From: Actinomadura sp. DC4
GTDB lineage: Bacteria > Actinomycetota > Actinomycetes > Streptosporangiales > Streptosporangiaceae
DNA length: 64,000 bases
Direction: 5' to 3'
Assembly: GCF_030406325.1 (NCBI RefSeq)
Contig: NZ_JAUEQY010000016.1
Coordinates: 174,282 to 238,281 of the forward strand
This document shows, in pieces, positions 16,458-24,056 of the stretch. The notes beneath the pieces were generated by a model that was not told the origin of the DNA, searched no databases, and worked only from the letters and a program-made list of their open reading frames with translations. Made by a program: the position numbers and the translations under genes. The stretch's first letter is position 1. The number at the start of each line of letters is the position of its first letter.

Positions 16458-17702
16458 GTGAGCGACAGGCTCAACACGCTCATCGATGAGCAGAACCGGG
16501 TCTGGACCCGGATGCAGGAGATCACGGGCGCGGCCGAGGCCGAGAACCGTGACATGACCGCCGAGGAGCGCACCAACTGGGACGCCGCCGAGACGCGCCT
16601 GACCGAGGTGTCCGGCGACATCGAGCGCCTGAACCGAATGGCGGCCCTCGACAAGGTCGACCGCGGCCAGCTGGTCGCCCCGCCGACCATCGATCAGCCC
16701 GGCGAGCGCCGGGACGTCGACGAAGACGCCGAGGTCCGATACGCCGAGGCGTTCGGCGCGTACCTGCGCCGGGGCATGACCCGGCTGTCCGTCGAGCAGC
16801 AGGACCTGCTCCAGGAGCGGTTCGAGGCCCGCGCCGGCTCGACGCAGGACGACACCCTCGGCGGCTACACCGTCCCCGAGGCCTACCGCGCGGTCCTGAC
16901 CGAGACCATGAAGGCCTTCGGTGGCATCTACGCCCTGGCGACCGTCATCACCACCTCGACCGGCCAGGACCTGCCCTGGCCGACGTCCGACGACACCGGC
17001 AACGAGGGCGAGTACCTCACCGAGAACACGCAGGTCAACAACGGTGACGTCACGTTCGGCCAGCGGAAGCTCAGCGCGTACACCATCAACTCCAAGATGG
17101 TGCGCCTGCCGCTGCAGCTGCTGCAGGACAACGCGTTCGACCTGAACACCTGGCTCCCGAGGAAGCAGGGCGAGCGGATCGGCCGCCGCGGCGGCCGTGC
17201 GTTCGCCACCGGGACCGGCGTGGAGCAGCCGGAGGGCATCCTCACCAACTGCACCGTCGGCAAGACGGGCGGATCCGGGCAGACCACGTCGATCATCTAC
17301 GACGACCTGGTCGACCTGGAGCACTCCATCGACCCGGCGTACCGCAACACCGCGCAGTACGTCATGGCCGACGGGATGCTCAAGGCCATCAGGAAGCTCA
17401 AGGACACCCAGGGCCGGCCGCTGTGGGTGCCGATCCCCGCGCCTGGCTTCCCGGCCACGATCAACGGCTTCAAGTACACGATCGACAACTCGTTCCCCGT
17501 GCCGGCCGCGAACGCCAAGACGGTCCTGTTCGGCGACGTGGCCGCCGGCTACATCATCCGTCAGGTCCTCGCCGTCCAGAACCTGCGCCTCACCGAGAGG
17601 TACGCCGACTTCCTCCAGGTCGGCTACCTCGCTTTCGCGCGGCACGACGGCAAGCCGGACGACACGTCGGCGATCCGCTGCTACCAGCACGCCGCGAGCT
17701 GA
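16458..17702 (+). CDS. Major capsid protein, HK97 fold
   Basis: 414 residues from GTG 16458, after an AAGGGGG site. The N-terminal 100 residues are a helical, coiled-coil delta domain (LIDEQNRVWTRMQEITGAAE), normally removed by the protease. The rest shows the HK97 fold signature: GGYTVPEAYRAVLTETMKAF, EGEYLTENTQVNNGDVTFG, GVEQPEGILTN and a C-terminal FGDVAAGYIIRQVLAVQNLR. It is followed by a strong hairpin, consistent with high expression from its own transcript end. Confidence 0.94.
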   Translation: MSDRLNTLIDEQNRVWTRMQEITGAAEAENRDMTAEERTNWDAAETRLTEVSGDIERLNRMAALDKVDRGQLVAPPTIDQPGERRDVDEDAEVRYAEAFGAYLRRGMTRLSVEQQDLLQERFEARAGSTQDDTLGGYTVPEAYRAVLTETMKAFGGIYALATVITTSTGQDLPWPTSDDTGNEGEYLTENTQVNNGDVTFGQRKLSAYTINSKMVRLPLQLLQDNAFDLNTWLPRKQGERIGRRGGRAFATGTGVEQPEGILTNCTVGKTGGSGQTTSIIYDDLVDLEHSIDPAYRNTAQYVMADGMLKAIRKLKDTQGRPLWVPIPAPGFPATINGFKYTIDNSFPVPAANAKTVLFGDVAAGYIIRQVLAVQNLRLTERYADFLQVGYLAFARHDGKPDDTSAIRCYQHAAS

Positions 17703-17708
17703 CCGTAC

Positions 17709-17740
17709 GCCGGCGGGTCGTCTCGCAGCGGCCCGCCGGC
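17709..17740 (+). terminator. Hairpin terminator after the capsid gene
   Basis: GCCGGCGGG (17709-17717) pairs perfectly with 17732-17740, and the stem extends by three more pairs including one G-T, closing an 8-nt loop. It lies 7 bases after the capsid stop. There is no T run, as is usual in high-GC actinomycetes. Confidence 0.55.
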
Positions 17741-17778
17741 ATCCCTGCCTGTCCCGACCACAGAGAGAGGTCACCCCT

Positions 17779-18174
17779 GTGAAGGACCTGTTCAACAACG
17801 TCAAGTGCGTCCCGACGATCACGAACGCGGCGCGTACCACGACCGCGACCGGCACTGGCGTCGACCGCGCCGGTTACATGTCCGCGATGGTCGTTGTGCA
17901 CACCGGCACGATGACCGACGGCACGCACACCCTCACGATCGAGGAGTCCGACGACAACTCGACCTGGGGGACCGTGGCCGCGGGCAACCTGCAGGGCACG
18001 CCGCCGGCGCTCGGTTCGTCCGACGACGACAAGATCGTCGAGATCGGCTACCTCGGAGGCAAGCGGTACATCCGGGCCAAGTCCACCGTGTCCGGCTCGC
18101 CGTCGACCGGCGGGGTCTACGACGCCCTGGTGCTGCTCGGCGACCCGCGGACCGCCCCGGTGGTGCGTCCCTGA
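17779..18174 (+). CDS. Putative head or structural phage protein, 131 aa
   Basis: GTG at 17779 with GAGAGAGG upstream. A Thr/Gly/Ser-rich, beta-strand sequence (TIEESDDNSTWGTVAAGN, GYLGGKRYIRAKSTVSGSP) with no charged helices, resembling small immunoglobulin-like or jelly-roll decoration proteins coded next to major capsid genes. The family is not certain; the structural role is inferred from position and composition. Confidence 0.6.
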   Translation: MKDLFNNVKCVPTITNAARTTTATGTGVDRAGYMSAMVVVHTGTMTDGTHTLTIEESDDNSTWGTVAAGNLQGTPPALGSSDDDKIVEIGYLGGKRYIRAKSTVSGSPSTGGVYDALVLLGDPRTAPVVRP

Positions 18175-18473
18175 TGCCCCGCGTCCGCTTCCTCCAGGCC
18201 GTCGCCGGCGACGACCACTCCTTCGTCGCCGGCGACGAGGTCGACATGTCCGGCGAGCAGGCCGAGGGGTGGGCCGACGGTGTCCGCGCCGAACTCGTCC
18301 GCGACGCGGCGCCAGAGACACCCGAGCGTGCCGCCCCCGGGCCCGAAACCACCGCCACCTCGACCTCGACGTCGGCGAAGGACCCGGCCGCGGCCGCGCA
18401 GAAGCCGACGGCCCGTCGCCGTTCGCGGCCGTCGGGCGGCGGCGCGCGAGGCCCGGGCGAGAAGAAGGACTGA
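18174..18473 (+). CDS. Hypothetical phage protein, 99 aa, basic low-complexity tail
   Basis: ATG shares a base with the previous TGA. The first 45 residues (PRVRFLQAVAGDDHSFVAGD) match the short head-to-tail proteins often found after capsid genes in actinophages; the rest is Ala/Thr/Ser/Lys/Arg-rich and disordered. A similar design (PKLVKIVHPDAGESMV plus disordered tail) recurs at 22464, suggesting a related pair. Confidence 0.55.
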   Translation: MPRVRFLQAVAGDDHSFVAGDEVDMSGEQAEGWADGVRAELVRDAAPETPERAAPGPETTATSTSTSAKDPAAAAQKPTARRRSRPSGGGARGPGEKKD

Positions 18474-18474
18474 G

Positions 18475-18921
18475 ATGGCCGACTTCGTTTTCAACATCGC
18501 CAAGGGGCAGATCAAGACGCTCGCCGGTCTGCCCCTGTCCGCTGATGCTCTGATCGTCGTACCGCTCGAGGCGTCGGGTCTGGAGACCGACGCGACGTTG
18601 AAGGACTACGACGACCTCGCTTCGCTGCTAGCCGGCTCCTCCAACGAGCAGACGACGTGGGGCCGCAAGACCATCTCCTCGGGGATCACGGTCACGGTCG
18701 ACGACACGAACGACCGCCTGGACATCGACATCCCCGACCAGACGTGGACCGCCGCGACCGGCAACGCGGTCGGCGCGCTCCTCATCTGCTACGACAACGA
18801 CACCGGCGCCGGCACCGACAGCAACATCGTGCCGCTGACCAAACACGATTTCGCGATCACCCCCGACGGCACCGACGTCACCGCAGTGATCGCCGCCGCC
18901 GGCTTCGCCCGCGCCGCCTGA
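18475..18921 (+). CDS. Structural phage protein, 148 aa
   Basis: ATG one base after the preceding stop. Strand-rich sequence DFVFNIAKGQIKTLAGLPL, then NDRLDIDIPDQTWTAATGNA and DGTDVTAVIAAAGFARAA. This is the pattern of small head proteins conserved in siphophages of actinomycetes that follow the capsid gene. The exact role (decoration, stopper) cannot be fixed from sequence alone. Confidence 0.6.
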   Translation: MADFVFNIAKGQIKTLAGLPLSADALIVVPLEASGLETDATLKDYDDLASLLAGSSNEQTTWGRKTISSGITVTVDDTNDRLDIDIPDQTWTAATGNAVGALLICYDNDTGAGTDSNIVPLTKHDFAITPDGTDVTAVIAAAGFARAA

Positions 18922-18940
18922 CCAACCCCGGGGGGTCGTC

Positions 18941-20449
18941 GTGGCGCCGGTCAACTCCAACACCTTCGAGTCCGGCCAGGCAGCCGGCACGGCGATCACC
19001 ACCGGGAACTCCGGGGGCGGCGCCGGCCGGGCCTGGTCGTCCGTCGTCGGTACCTGCACCTACGACACCGCCCGGGCGCACGGCGGTGCGCGGGCCGCGA
19101 AGATCGACATGGCGGCCGGGACCACGTCGCAGCTGCGGTGGCTGGACGGCGCCGACCAGGCCGGCACCACCGGGTACGCGCGCTGCTACGTCTACCTGAC
19201 CGCGCTGCCGTCACAGAACCTGTCGGTCCTCTACTTCACCGACCACCTCAACGCGTTCCTCCTGCGGCTGCGGATCCGCGCCACAGGGACCGTCGACCTC
19301 ATCGACGGCGCCAACCAGGTAATGGCCACCACCACCGCGGCGGTCGCAACCGGTCAGTGGGTCCGCCTCGAGGCGAAGGTCGTCTGCAACGCGACCACGG
19401 GCAGCGGCGAGCTGCGCCTCTACAACGCCGCCGATTCCGCGACGGCGACTGAGACGCTCACGAGCACCGCCGCGTGGAACACGGGAAGTACGAAGCCGGG
19501 CGGGTCGCGCTTCGGCGGCCTCACGTCGACGGCAGCGAGCGACGTGTTCTGGATCGACGACGTCGCCTCCGACCCGACCAACTGGATCGGACCGAGCCAG
19601 GTCCGCGTCCTCGGTCAGCCGACCGAGACCGACACGGCGAACCCGCTGTCGAAGACGAAGACCCGGACGGCCGGCCAGCCCACCGAGGTCGACACGGCAG
19701 CGGCCATCGGACGGTCGAAGGTCCGTACGCTCGGCCAGGGGGCCGAGACGGACACGGCCGCCTCGATCACCCGGACGAAGACGCGAACGCTCGGCCAGGC
19801 GGTCGAGGCCGACACCGCCACCTCCGCCGGGCACACACGGGCCCGGGCCGTCGCCCAGGCCAGCGAGACCGACACCGCCGCACCCATCACCCCCGCGCGC
19901 GCCCGCGCCCTCGCCCAGGCCACCGAGACCGACACGGCGACCTCCGTCTCACACACCCGCGCGCGCAGCATCGCCGAGGCCGCCGAGACGGACACCGCGG
20001 CGCTCCTGGGCCGAGCCAAGGCCCGCAGCGCCGGCCAGCCGGCCGAGACCAACACCGCGGCGGCGATCTCGGGCTGGAAGACCCGGATCCTCGGCCAGGC
20101 CGCCGAGACCAGCACGGCCCAGCCGATCGTCCGCCCAGCGGACCGGATCCTCGGCCAGGCCGTCGAGACCGACGCCGCCCTGCCGATCGCCCCGGGTAAA
20201 CGCCTGCACCTCGGCCAGCCGGCCGAGACCACGCAGGCGCTCAACATCACCGGCATCAAGGCCCGCAGCGTCACCCAGGCGGCCGAGACCGACATTGCGC
20301 TGCCGATCGGCGTGCCCACCCCGACGATCACGCCCGGCACAATCCGGCCCCGAGCAGCGACAGGAGCGCACATGTCCGACCAGACCACCGCCGCCCCCGC
20401 GCTCCGCGCCCGCGCGGCCACGACCGCCACCATCCGGAGCGGCTCGTGA
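18941..20449 (+). CDS. Phage structural protein: LamG-like N-terminus plus twelve 20-residue repeats
   Basis: 502 residues, GTG at 18941 after a GGGGGG tract. Residues 1-220 are strand-rich and look like a concanavalin/LamG fold (SVLYFTDHLNAFLLRLRIRA, AKVVCNATTGSGELRLYNAA). Residues about 221-460 are twelve tandem repeats with the pattern RxLGQPxETDTAxPIxxxK. A short unstructured end follows. Lectin-like domains on heads or fibres can bind glycans on the cell surface. Location between head and connector genes suggests an exposed head decoration; that placement is an inference. Confidence 0.7.
   Translation: MAPVNSNTFESGQAAGTAITTGNSGGGAGRAWSSVVGTCTYDTARAHGGARAAKIDMAAGTTSQLRWLDGADQAGTTGYARCYVYLTALPSQNLSVLYFTDHLNAFLLRLRIRATGTVDLIDGANQVMATTTAAVATGQWVRLEAKVVCNATTGSGELRLYNAADSATATETLTSTAAWNTGSTKPGGSRFGGLTSTAASDVFWIDDVASDPTNWIGPSQVRVLGQPTETDTANPLSKTKTRTAGQPTEVDTAAAIGRSKVRTLGQGAETDTAASITRTKTRTLGQAVEADTATSAGHTRARAVAQASETDTAAPITPARARALAQATETDTATSVSHTRARSIAEAAETDTAALLGRAKARSAGQPAETNTAAAISGWKTRILGQAAETSTAQPIVRPADRILGQAVETDAALPIAPGKRLHLGQPAETTQALNITGIKARSVTQAAETDIALPIGVPTPTITPGTIRPRAATGAHMSDQTTAAPALRARAATTATIRSGS
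19601..20320 (+). repeat. Twelve tandem 60-bp coding repeats
   Basis: Each 60-bp unit encodes 20 residues with a conserved GQxxETDTA core. Units run in exact phase from 19601 to 20320. The two last units and the ninth diverge (ETST, ETTQ, ETDI). Because they are in frame and code for a regular peptide, they are protein repeats rather than an array of DNA sites. Confidence 0.85.
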
Positions 20450-21249
20450 GCTTCGACCTCGGCGCCGTCGTGCCCCTGTCGGTGTCTCTGGTGGACAAGG
20501 ACGGGCGGCCGGCGGACGCCACCGCGATGACCGTCACGATCACCCTCCCGGACGGCACCACGGCCAGCAGCACGGTTACGTCGAGCCCTGCCGGCACCTA
20601 CTCGTACGACTACCCGACGGTGCAGGCCGGCCGGCACGTCGTCCGCTGGGTCGCCACCGGCGCCAACGCCGGCGCGTTCACCGACATGTTCGAGGTCGCG
20701 CCCGCTGACCCGGGCGCCCTGGTCTCCCTCGCCGACGCGAAGGAGCAACTGAACATCACCGGCGGCAGCGACGACGCCGAGCTGATGCGCGTGCTGCAGT
20801 CCGTCACCGCGCCGGTCGAGCGGATCGTTGGCTCCGTCGTACGCCGCTCCTGGACCGAGACCGTCGACGGCGGCCACCCCAAGATCGCCCTGCAGCACTT
20901 CCCGGTTCTGTCGATCACGCAGGTCGCAGAGAGCGGCTCAGTGCTCGCTCAGTCCGCGTACATGGTCAACCTGGACGCTGGGGTCCTCACACGCGTCTCC
21001 GGCGGCGCCGCTACCCGGTGGCGGCCGGGCGCGAGCAATATCGCTGTGACGTACGACGCAGGCCGGGTCATCACCGGCGCGAACGTCCGCCAGGCCGTGC
21101 TCGTCATCCTGCAGCACCTGTGGGACACCCAGCGCGGCGGGTTCAACACCTCCCCGCGCGACTCCGACACCTACGACCCCCGGTTCGGTTACAGCATCCC
21201 GCGCCGCGCACTGGAGCTCCTCGGCGAGCCGATCCCCGGGATCGCATGA
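20446..21249 (+). CDS. Head-tail connector protein with N-terminal Ig-like domain
   Basis: 267 residues, GTG overlapping the previous stop. The first 85 residues (LGAVVPLSVSLVDKDGRPAD ... DMFEVAP) form an immunoglobulin-like domain. The rest matches gp6-like connector adaptors: LVSLADAKEQLNI, LQSVTAPVERIVG, LQHFPVLSITQVAESG, then VRQAVLVILQHLWDTQRG. The protein should sit below the portal to join head and tail. An Ig-like extension ahead of the adaptor is a modest peculiarity. Confidence 0.82.
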   Translation: MSFDLGAVVPLSVSLVDKDGRPADATAMTVTITLPDGTTASSTVTSSPAGTYSYDYPTVQAGRHVVRWVATGANAGAFTDMFEVAPADPGALVSLADAKEQLNITGGSDDAELMRVLQSVTAPVERIVGSVVRRSWTETVDGGHPKIALQHFPVLSITQVAESGSVLAQSAYMVNLDAGVLTRVSGGAATRWRPGASNIAVTYDAGRVITGANVRQAVLVILQHLWDTQRGGFNTSPRDSDTYDPRFGYSIPRRALELLGEPIPGIA

Positions 21250-21698
21250 TGGCCGGAACCGTCAGCACCGTCCCGGCCGCCCTCGACGCCCTGCTCCAGG
21301 CTCTGAGCCTCGCGCTGCCCAAGGGCGTTCAGCTCGTCGACGGCCAGCCGATCCGCACCGACCCCGACGTCATCTGCATCGGGTTCAACGGTGAGCCCGA
21401 GACCGAGATGATCTCGATCACGCGCCGGCGGGCCGACCGCGGCGGCCGCAGCGACAGCGAGTCCTACGACATCAGCTGCATCGCGTCGTCCTGGCGCGGC
21501 GACACCGATCCCAAGCTCGTACGCGACAGAGCGTTCGAGCTCGTCGCGCTCGTCGAGGCCGAGCTCGCCCGGGACCGCACCGTCGGCCGTACGGTCGCCC
21601 GCGCCTACGTCACCGTCTCCGGCGTCGCGCCGGTGCAGACCACCAAGGGCGCCATGTGTACCTGCCGTTTCACGATCCACGTCGACGCTTTCACGTAG
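21246..21698 (+). CDS. Probable tail completion/terminator protein
   Basis: 150 residues; two adjacent ATGs (21246, 21249), the first overlapping the upstream stop. Features DVICIGFNGEPETEMISITR, DRAFELVALVEAELARDRTV and a final TCRFTIHVDAFT strand fit small tail terminator proteins that cap the tail at the neck. Position between connector and tail tube genes agrees. The family call rests on order and size. Confidence 0.6.
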   Translation: MMAGTVSTVPAALDALLQALSLALPKGVQLVDGQPIRTDPDVICIGFNGEPETEMISITRRRADRGGRSDSESYDISCIASSWRGDTDPKLVRDRAFELVALVEAELARDRTVGRTVARAYVTVSGVAPVQTTKGAMCTCRFTIHVDAFT

Positions 21699-21704
21699 GC
21701 CGCG

Positions 21705-22127
21705 GTGAGTGTCCAGCGGCAGGAGCTGCAGAAACTCATTCGGGACCTCGGCGCCGTGCCGCCGGCCGTGCGTCGCGCGCTCCGCAGCGGCGGCATGGTC
21801 AAAGCCGGGCAGCCCGCTCTCCTCGAGGTCCGGCGTCGCGCCGGCTGGTCGTCGCGGATCCCCGGAGCGACGACCCTGCAGCCGTCGAGCGGGTCCCGGC
21901 CCGGGATCACGATCCGCGTCAGCGCCAGCAAAGCCCCGCACGCACGCCCGTACGAGCACGACGGCTCCCCGGGTGAGTTCCGGCACCCCTACTTCGGTGA
22001 TCGCCGCCGCTGGTACACGCAGGCCGCGCGGCCCTTCTTCTACCCGGGCGTCCAGGCGGCGTCGGGTGCGGTCGCGGAAGCGGTCGCAGACATCGTGACC
22101 CAGGTCGCCGAGGACCACGGGTTCTAA
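21705..22127 (+). CDS. HK97 gp10-like tail component
   Basis: 140 residues from GTG 21705. LQKLIRDLGAVPPAVRRALR at the start, SSGSRPGITIRVSASKAPHA in the middle, and EFRHPYFGDRRRWYTQAARP near the C-terminus match the gp10/neck family whose members end in a long helix (SGAVAEAVADIVTQVAEDHG). It likely helps join head and tail. Confidence 0.75.
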   Translation: MSVQRQELQKLIRDLGAVPPAVRRALRSGGMVKAGQPALLEVRRRAGWSSRIPGATTLQPSSGSRPGITIRVSASKAPHARPYEHDGSPGEFRHPYFGDRRRWYTQAARPFFYPGVQAASGAVAEAVADIVTQVAEDHGF

Positions 22128-22140
22128 GAGAGAGGCCCAG

Positions 22141-22464
22141 ATGGCAACACTCGACACCCAGGTGATCGGCCAGGCCGGCACGACGATCGCCTTCAGCTCC
22201 GCCGCAGGTGGTGGCGACAAGTGCGTGCCCGGCTCCGACACGAAGCTCCTGATCAAGAACGGCGCCGGGAGCTCCGTCACGGTCACCCTCGGCACGCCCG
22301 GCAAGGTCGACGGCGACTTGGACATCCAGGACCGTACGAGGGTCGTCGCCGCCGGCGCCATGGACGGCATCAAGGTGACCGATCGGTACCGCGACCCGGT
22401 CACCGGGCTGGCCAGCATCAGCTACTCCTCGGCGACCTCGGTCACCGTGGCGGTGATCCGCTGA
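22141..22464 (+). CDS. Small strand-rich structural phage protein, 107 aa
   Basis: ATG 22141 behind GAGAGAGG. Sequence (TQVIGQAGTTIAFSSAAGGG, SVTVTLGTPGKVDG, RVVAAGAMDGIKVTDRYRDP) is Gly/Thr/Val-rich, all beta, and typical of small virion proteins next to the tail tube gene. No precise function is known. Confidence 0.55.
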   Translation: MATLDTQVIGQAGTTIAFSSAAGGGDKCVPGSDTKLLIKNGAGSSVTVTLGTPGKVDGDLDIQDRTRVVAAGAMDGIKVTDRYRDPVTGLASISYSSATSVTVAVIR

Positions 22465-22718
22465 TGGCGCCGAAGCTCGTCAAGATCGTCCACCCCGACG
22501 CGGGGGAGTCGATGGTCCCGGAGACCGCCGTACCTCACTGGCGGCGGGCCGGCTGGGCCCCGGCCTCGGAGGTCGAGCAGGCCGACAACGCGGACAACCA
22601 GTCGTCCCCCAATCCCGACCCCGCCAGCGCCGAGACGAGCACCTCGGGTTCGGCAGGCGATGAGTCGCAGAAGGACAAGCCGGCGGCCCGCGGGCGCCGC
22701 AGCGAAGGAGGCAAGTAA
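22464..22718 (+). CDS. Hypothetical phage protein, 84 aa
   Basis: ATG shares a base with the preceding stop. The first 35 residues (KLVKIVHPDAGESMVPETAV, then HWRRAGW) are ordered; the remainder is a Ser/Asp/Glu/Lys-rich disordered tail. The plan is like that of the 18174 product, so both may be small head-tail adaptor accessory proteins. Last base overlaps the start of the tail tube gene. Confidence 0.55.
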   Translation: MAPKLVKIVHPDAGESMVPETAVPHWRRAGWAPASEVEQADNADNQSSPNPDPASAETSTSGSAGDESQKDKPAARGRRSEGGK

Positions 22719-23203
22719 TGGCGGCTACGCCGATCGCCGACACCGAGCGGTTTTTCGCGCCCGAGGTCACCAAGATCGTTTTCATCACGGAGCTGGACGA
22801 CAAGACCAGCCCGACCCGCGTTGAGATCAACGGCGGCCTGGAGCTGTCCGGTGAGGTCTCGGATGCGTCCGGCTGGAACGTGTCGTCGGCGCAGATCGAC
22901 ACCCCGGACTACGGGAAGCGCTTCACGGGCAAGATCGGCGGCCGCACGGAGGTCGCCGACAGCAGCCTGAAGATGTACCAGTCCCAGACCACCGACGACG
23001 TCCGGCGCGTCCTGCCGCGCACCACCCGCGGCTACATCCTGATCATGTGGGGTGGGGACATCGCCGATCAGATGATGGACGTCTACCCGGTCGAGGTCCT
23101 GTCCAACGGGAAGACCATCCCCGACTCGGCGGCCGCCGACATCACGATCGCCTTCTCGATCACGGACGAGCCCGTCGAGAACGTCCTCATCCCGGCCGCA
23201 TGA
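22718..23203 (+). CDS. Major tail (tube) protein
   Basis: 161 residues. ERFFAPEVTKIVFITEL, a FTGKIGGRTEVADSSLKMYQ segment, then RGYILIMWGGDIADQMMDVY and AADITIAFSITDEPVENVLI match siphophage major tail proteins of actinobacterial hosts. These hexamers form the tail tube. It lies directly before the two-frame chaperone genes, the conserved order in siphophages. Confidence 0.85.
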   Translation: MAATPIADTERFFAPEVTKIVFITELDDKTSPTRVEINGGLELSGEVSDASGWNVSSAQIDTPDYGKRFTGKIGGRTEVADSSLKMYQSQTTDDVRRVLPRTTRGYILIMWGGDIADQMMDVYPVEVLSNGKTIPDSAAADITIAFSITDEPVENVLIPAA

Positions 23204-23727
23204 GCGACACCGACACCACGTTTGCGGCCCGGCGCGAACGACTGCTGGGCCGCAAACGCCGCACGCTCAACTACCAGCTCGCCGTCGACGAGGACGCCGA
23301 CGCGGTCGTCGAGCTCGTCGAGGCGAAGGACGCCCTCGACGCCGCGCATATCGCCGCTGAGGACCTCACGGCGGACCGCGCCGACGAGCTGATCGGCGAG
23401 GCCGAGGAGCGTCTCCAGCGGGCACGTGATGCCGTCGCAGCGTGCTACGAGCCGGTGCTGCTGACCGCGATGCTCCCGGAGGACTTCGAGGAGCTCGCGG
23501 CCAAGCCGGAGTACGCAGCCCGGGAAGGACGCGACGAGCGGTGGAACGAGGACACCTTCCCTCGCATCGTGTTCACCGAGTGCCTTCCCTCCGACGACGT
23601 CCTGTCGCCGGAGGAATGGATGAATCTCGTCGACACCAGCCTGGCCAGCGGTGAACGGAAACACCTGTTCGCCGTCGCCGTCGGACTGAACTCGCGGATG
23701 CCCTCCGGGAGCATCCCAAACGTCTGA
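23200..23727 (+). CDS. Tail assembly chaperone (gpG-like), first frame
   Basis: 175 residues; ATGA overlap with the tube gene. Mostly helical and acidic (DTTFAARRERLLGRKRRTLN, VELVEAKDALDAAHIAAEDL, TAMLPEDFEELAAKPEYAAR), the normal composition of gpG-type chaperones that coat the tape measure protein before tube assembly. It ends at 23727, only 6 bases after a -1 slippery site, and a second reading frame continues from there, so a gpG-gpT fusion is made by frameshifting. Confidence 0.85.
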   Translation: MSDTDTTFAARRERLLGRKRRTLNYQLAVDEDADAVVELVEAKDALDAAHIAAEDLTADRADELIGEAEERLQRARDAVAACYEPVLLTAMLPEDFEELAAKPEYAAREGRDERWNEDTFPRIVFTECLPSDDVLSPEEWMNLVDTSLASGERKHLFAVAVGLNSRMPSGSIPNV

Positions 23728-23766
23728 GGGCAGACCCCGAGCTGGAGCTCGAGCTCGGGGTCTGCC
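23715..23766 (+). promoter_or_regulatory. Programmed -1 ribosomal frameshift signal (CCCAAAC plus hairpin)
   Basis: The heptamer CCCAAAC at 23715-23721 lies in the correct frame (C CCA AAC). A 7-nt spacer (23722-23728) separates it from a perfect 15-bp hairpin: 23729-23743 pairs with 23752-23766 around an 8-nt loop. Slippery site, spacer and stem match the textbook -1 frameshift layout, and the -1 frame is open for 111 codons. The hairpin straddles the start of gpT coding, just after the gpG stop at 23727. Confidence 0.85.
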
Positions 23767-24056
23767 ACCACTACCGCATCCCGCACTCTGAGCTCCTGGC
23801 GTGGAGCGACGACGACCGGGACAAAGCCATCTGGCAGTACCTCCGGGAACGGTCGACGTGCTCGAACTGCGGGACCCGACCTGACGAATGGGACCCCGAG
23901 CAGGGCGGCCACCGCCGCGCGTACCTCGCCCACGTGGTGACCTGCCGAGGGTGTCAGGCCCTCCAAGCCCGATCTGACGCGCTGAAAGAAGACCAGCGCG
24001 GCCGCGGCATGCGCGTGGTCCTGCAACGACGGGAGGTCGCACATGGCTCGGCGTGA
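23721..24056 (+). CDS. Tail assembly chaperone extension (gpT-like), read after -1 frameshift
   Basis: After slipping at CCCAAAC, translation continues in the -1 frame from base 23721 for 111 residues to TGA at 24054-24056; with the first 174 gpG codons the fusion has 285 residues. There is no ATG or GTG early in this frame, so it depends on frameshifting. It starts RLRADPELELELGVCHHYRI and has a zinc-ribbon-like CSNCG and CRGC pair. The stop lies 14 bp inside the tape measure gene. Confidence 0.82.
   Translation, partial: RLRADPELELELGVCHHYRIPHSELLAWSDDDRDKAIWQYLRERSTCSNCGTRPDEWDPEQGGHRRAYLAHVVTCRGCQALQARSDALKEDQRGRGMRVVLQRREVAHGSA

Noticed and set aside
19601..20320. CRISPR or DNA-level satellite
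   Set aside because: Exact 60-bp units are in frame and encode a regular 20-residue peptide within one gene.
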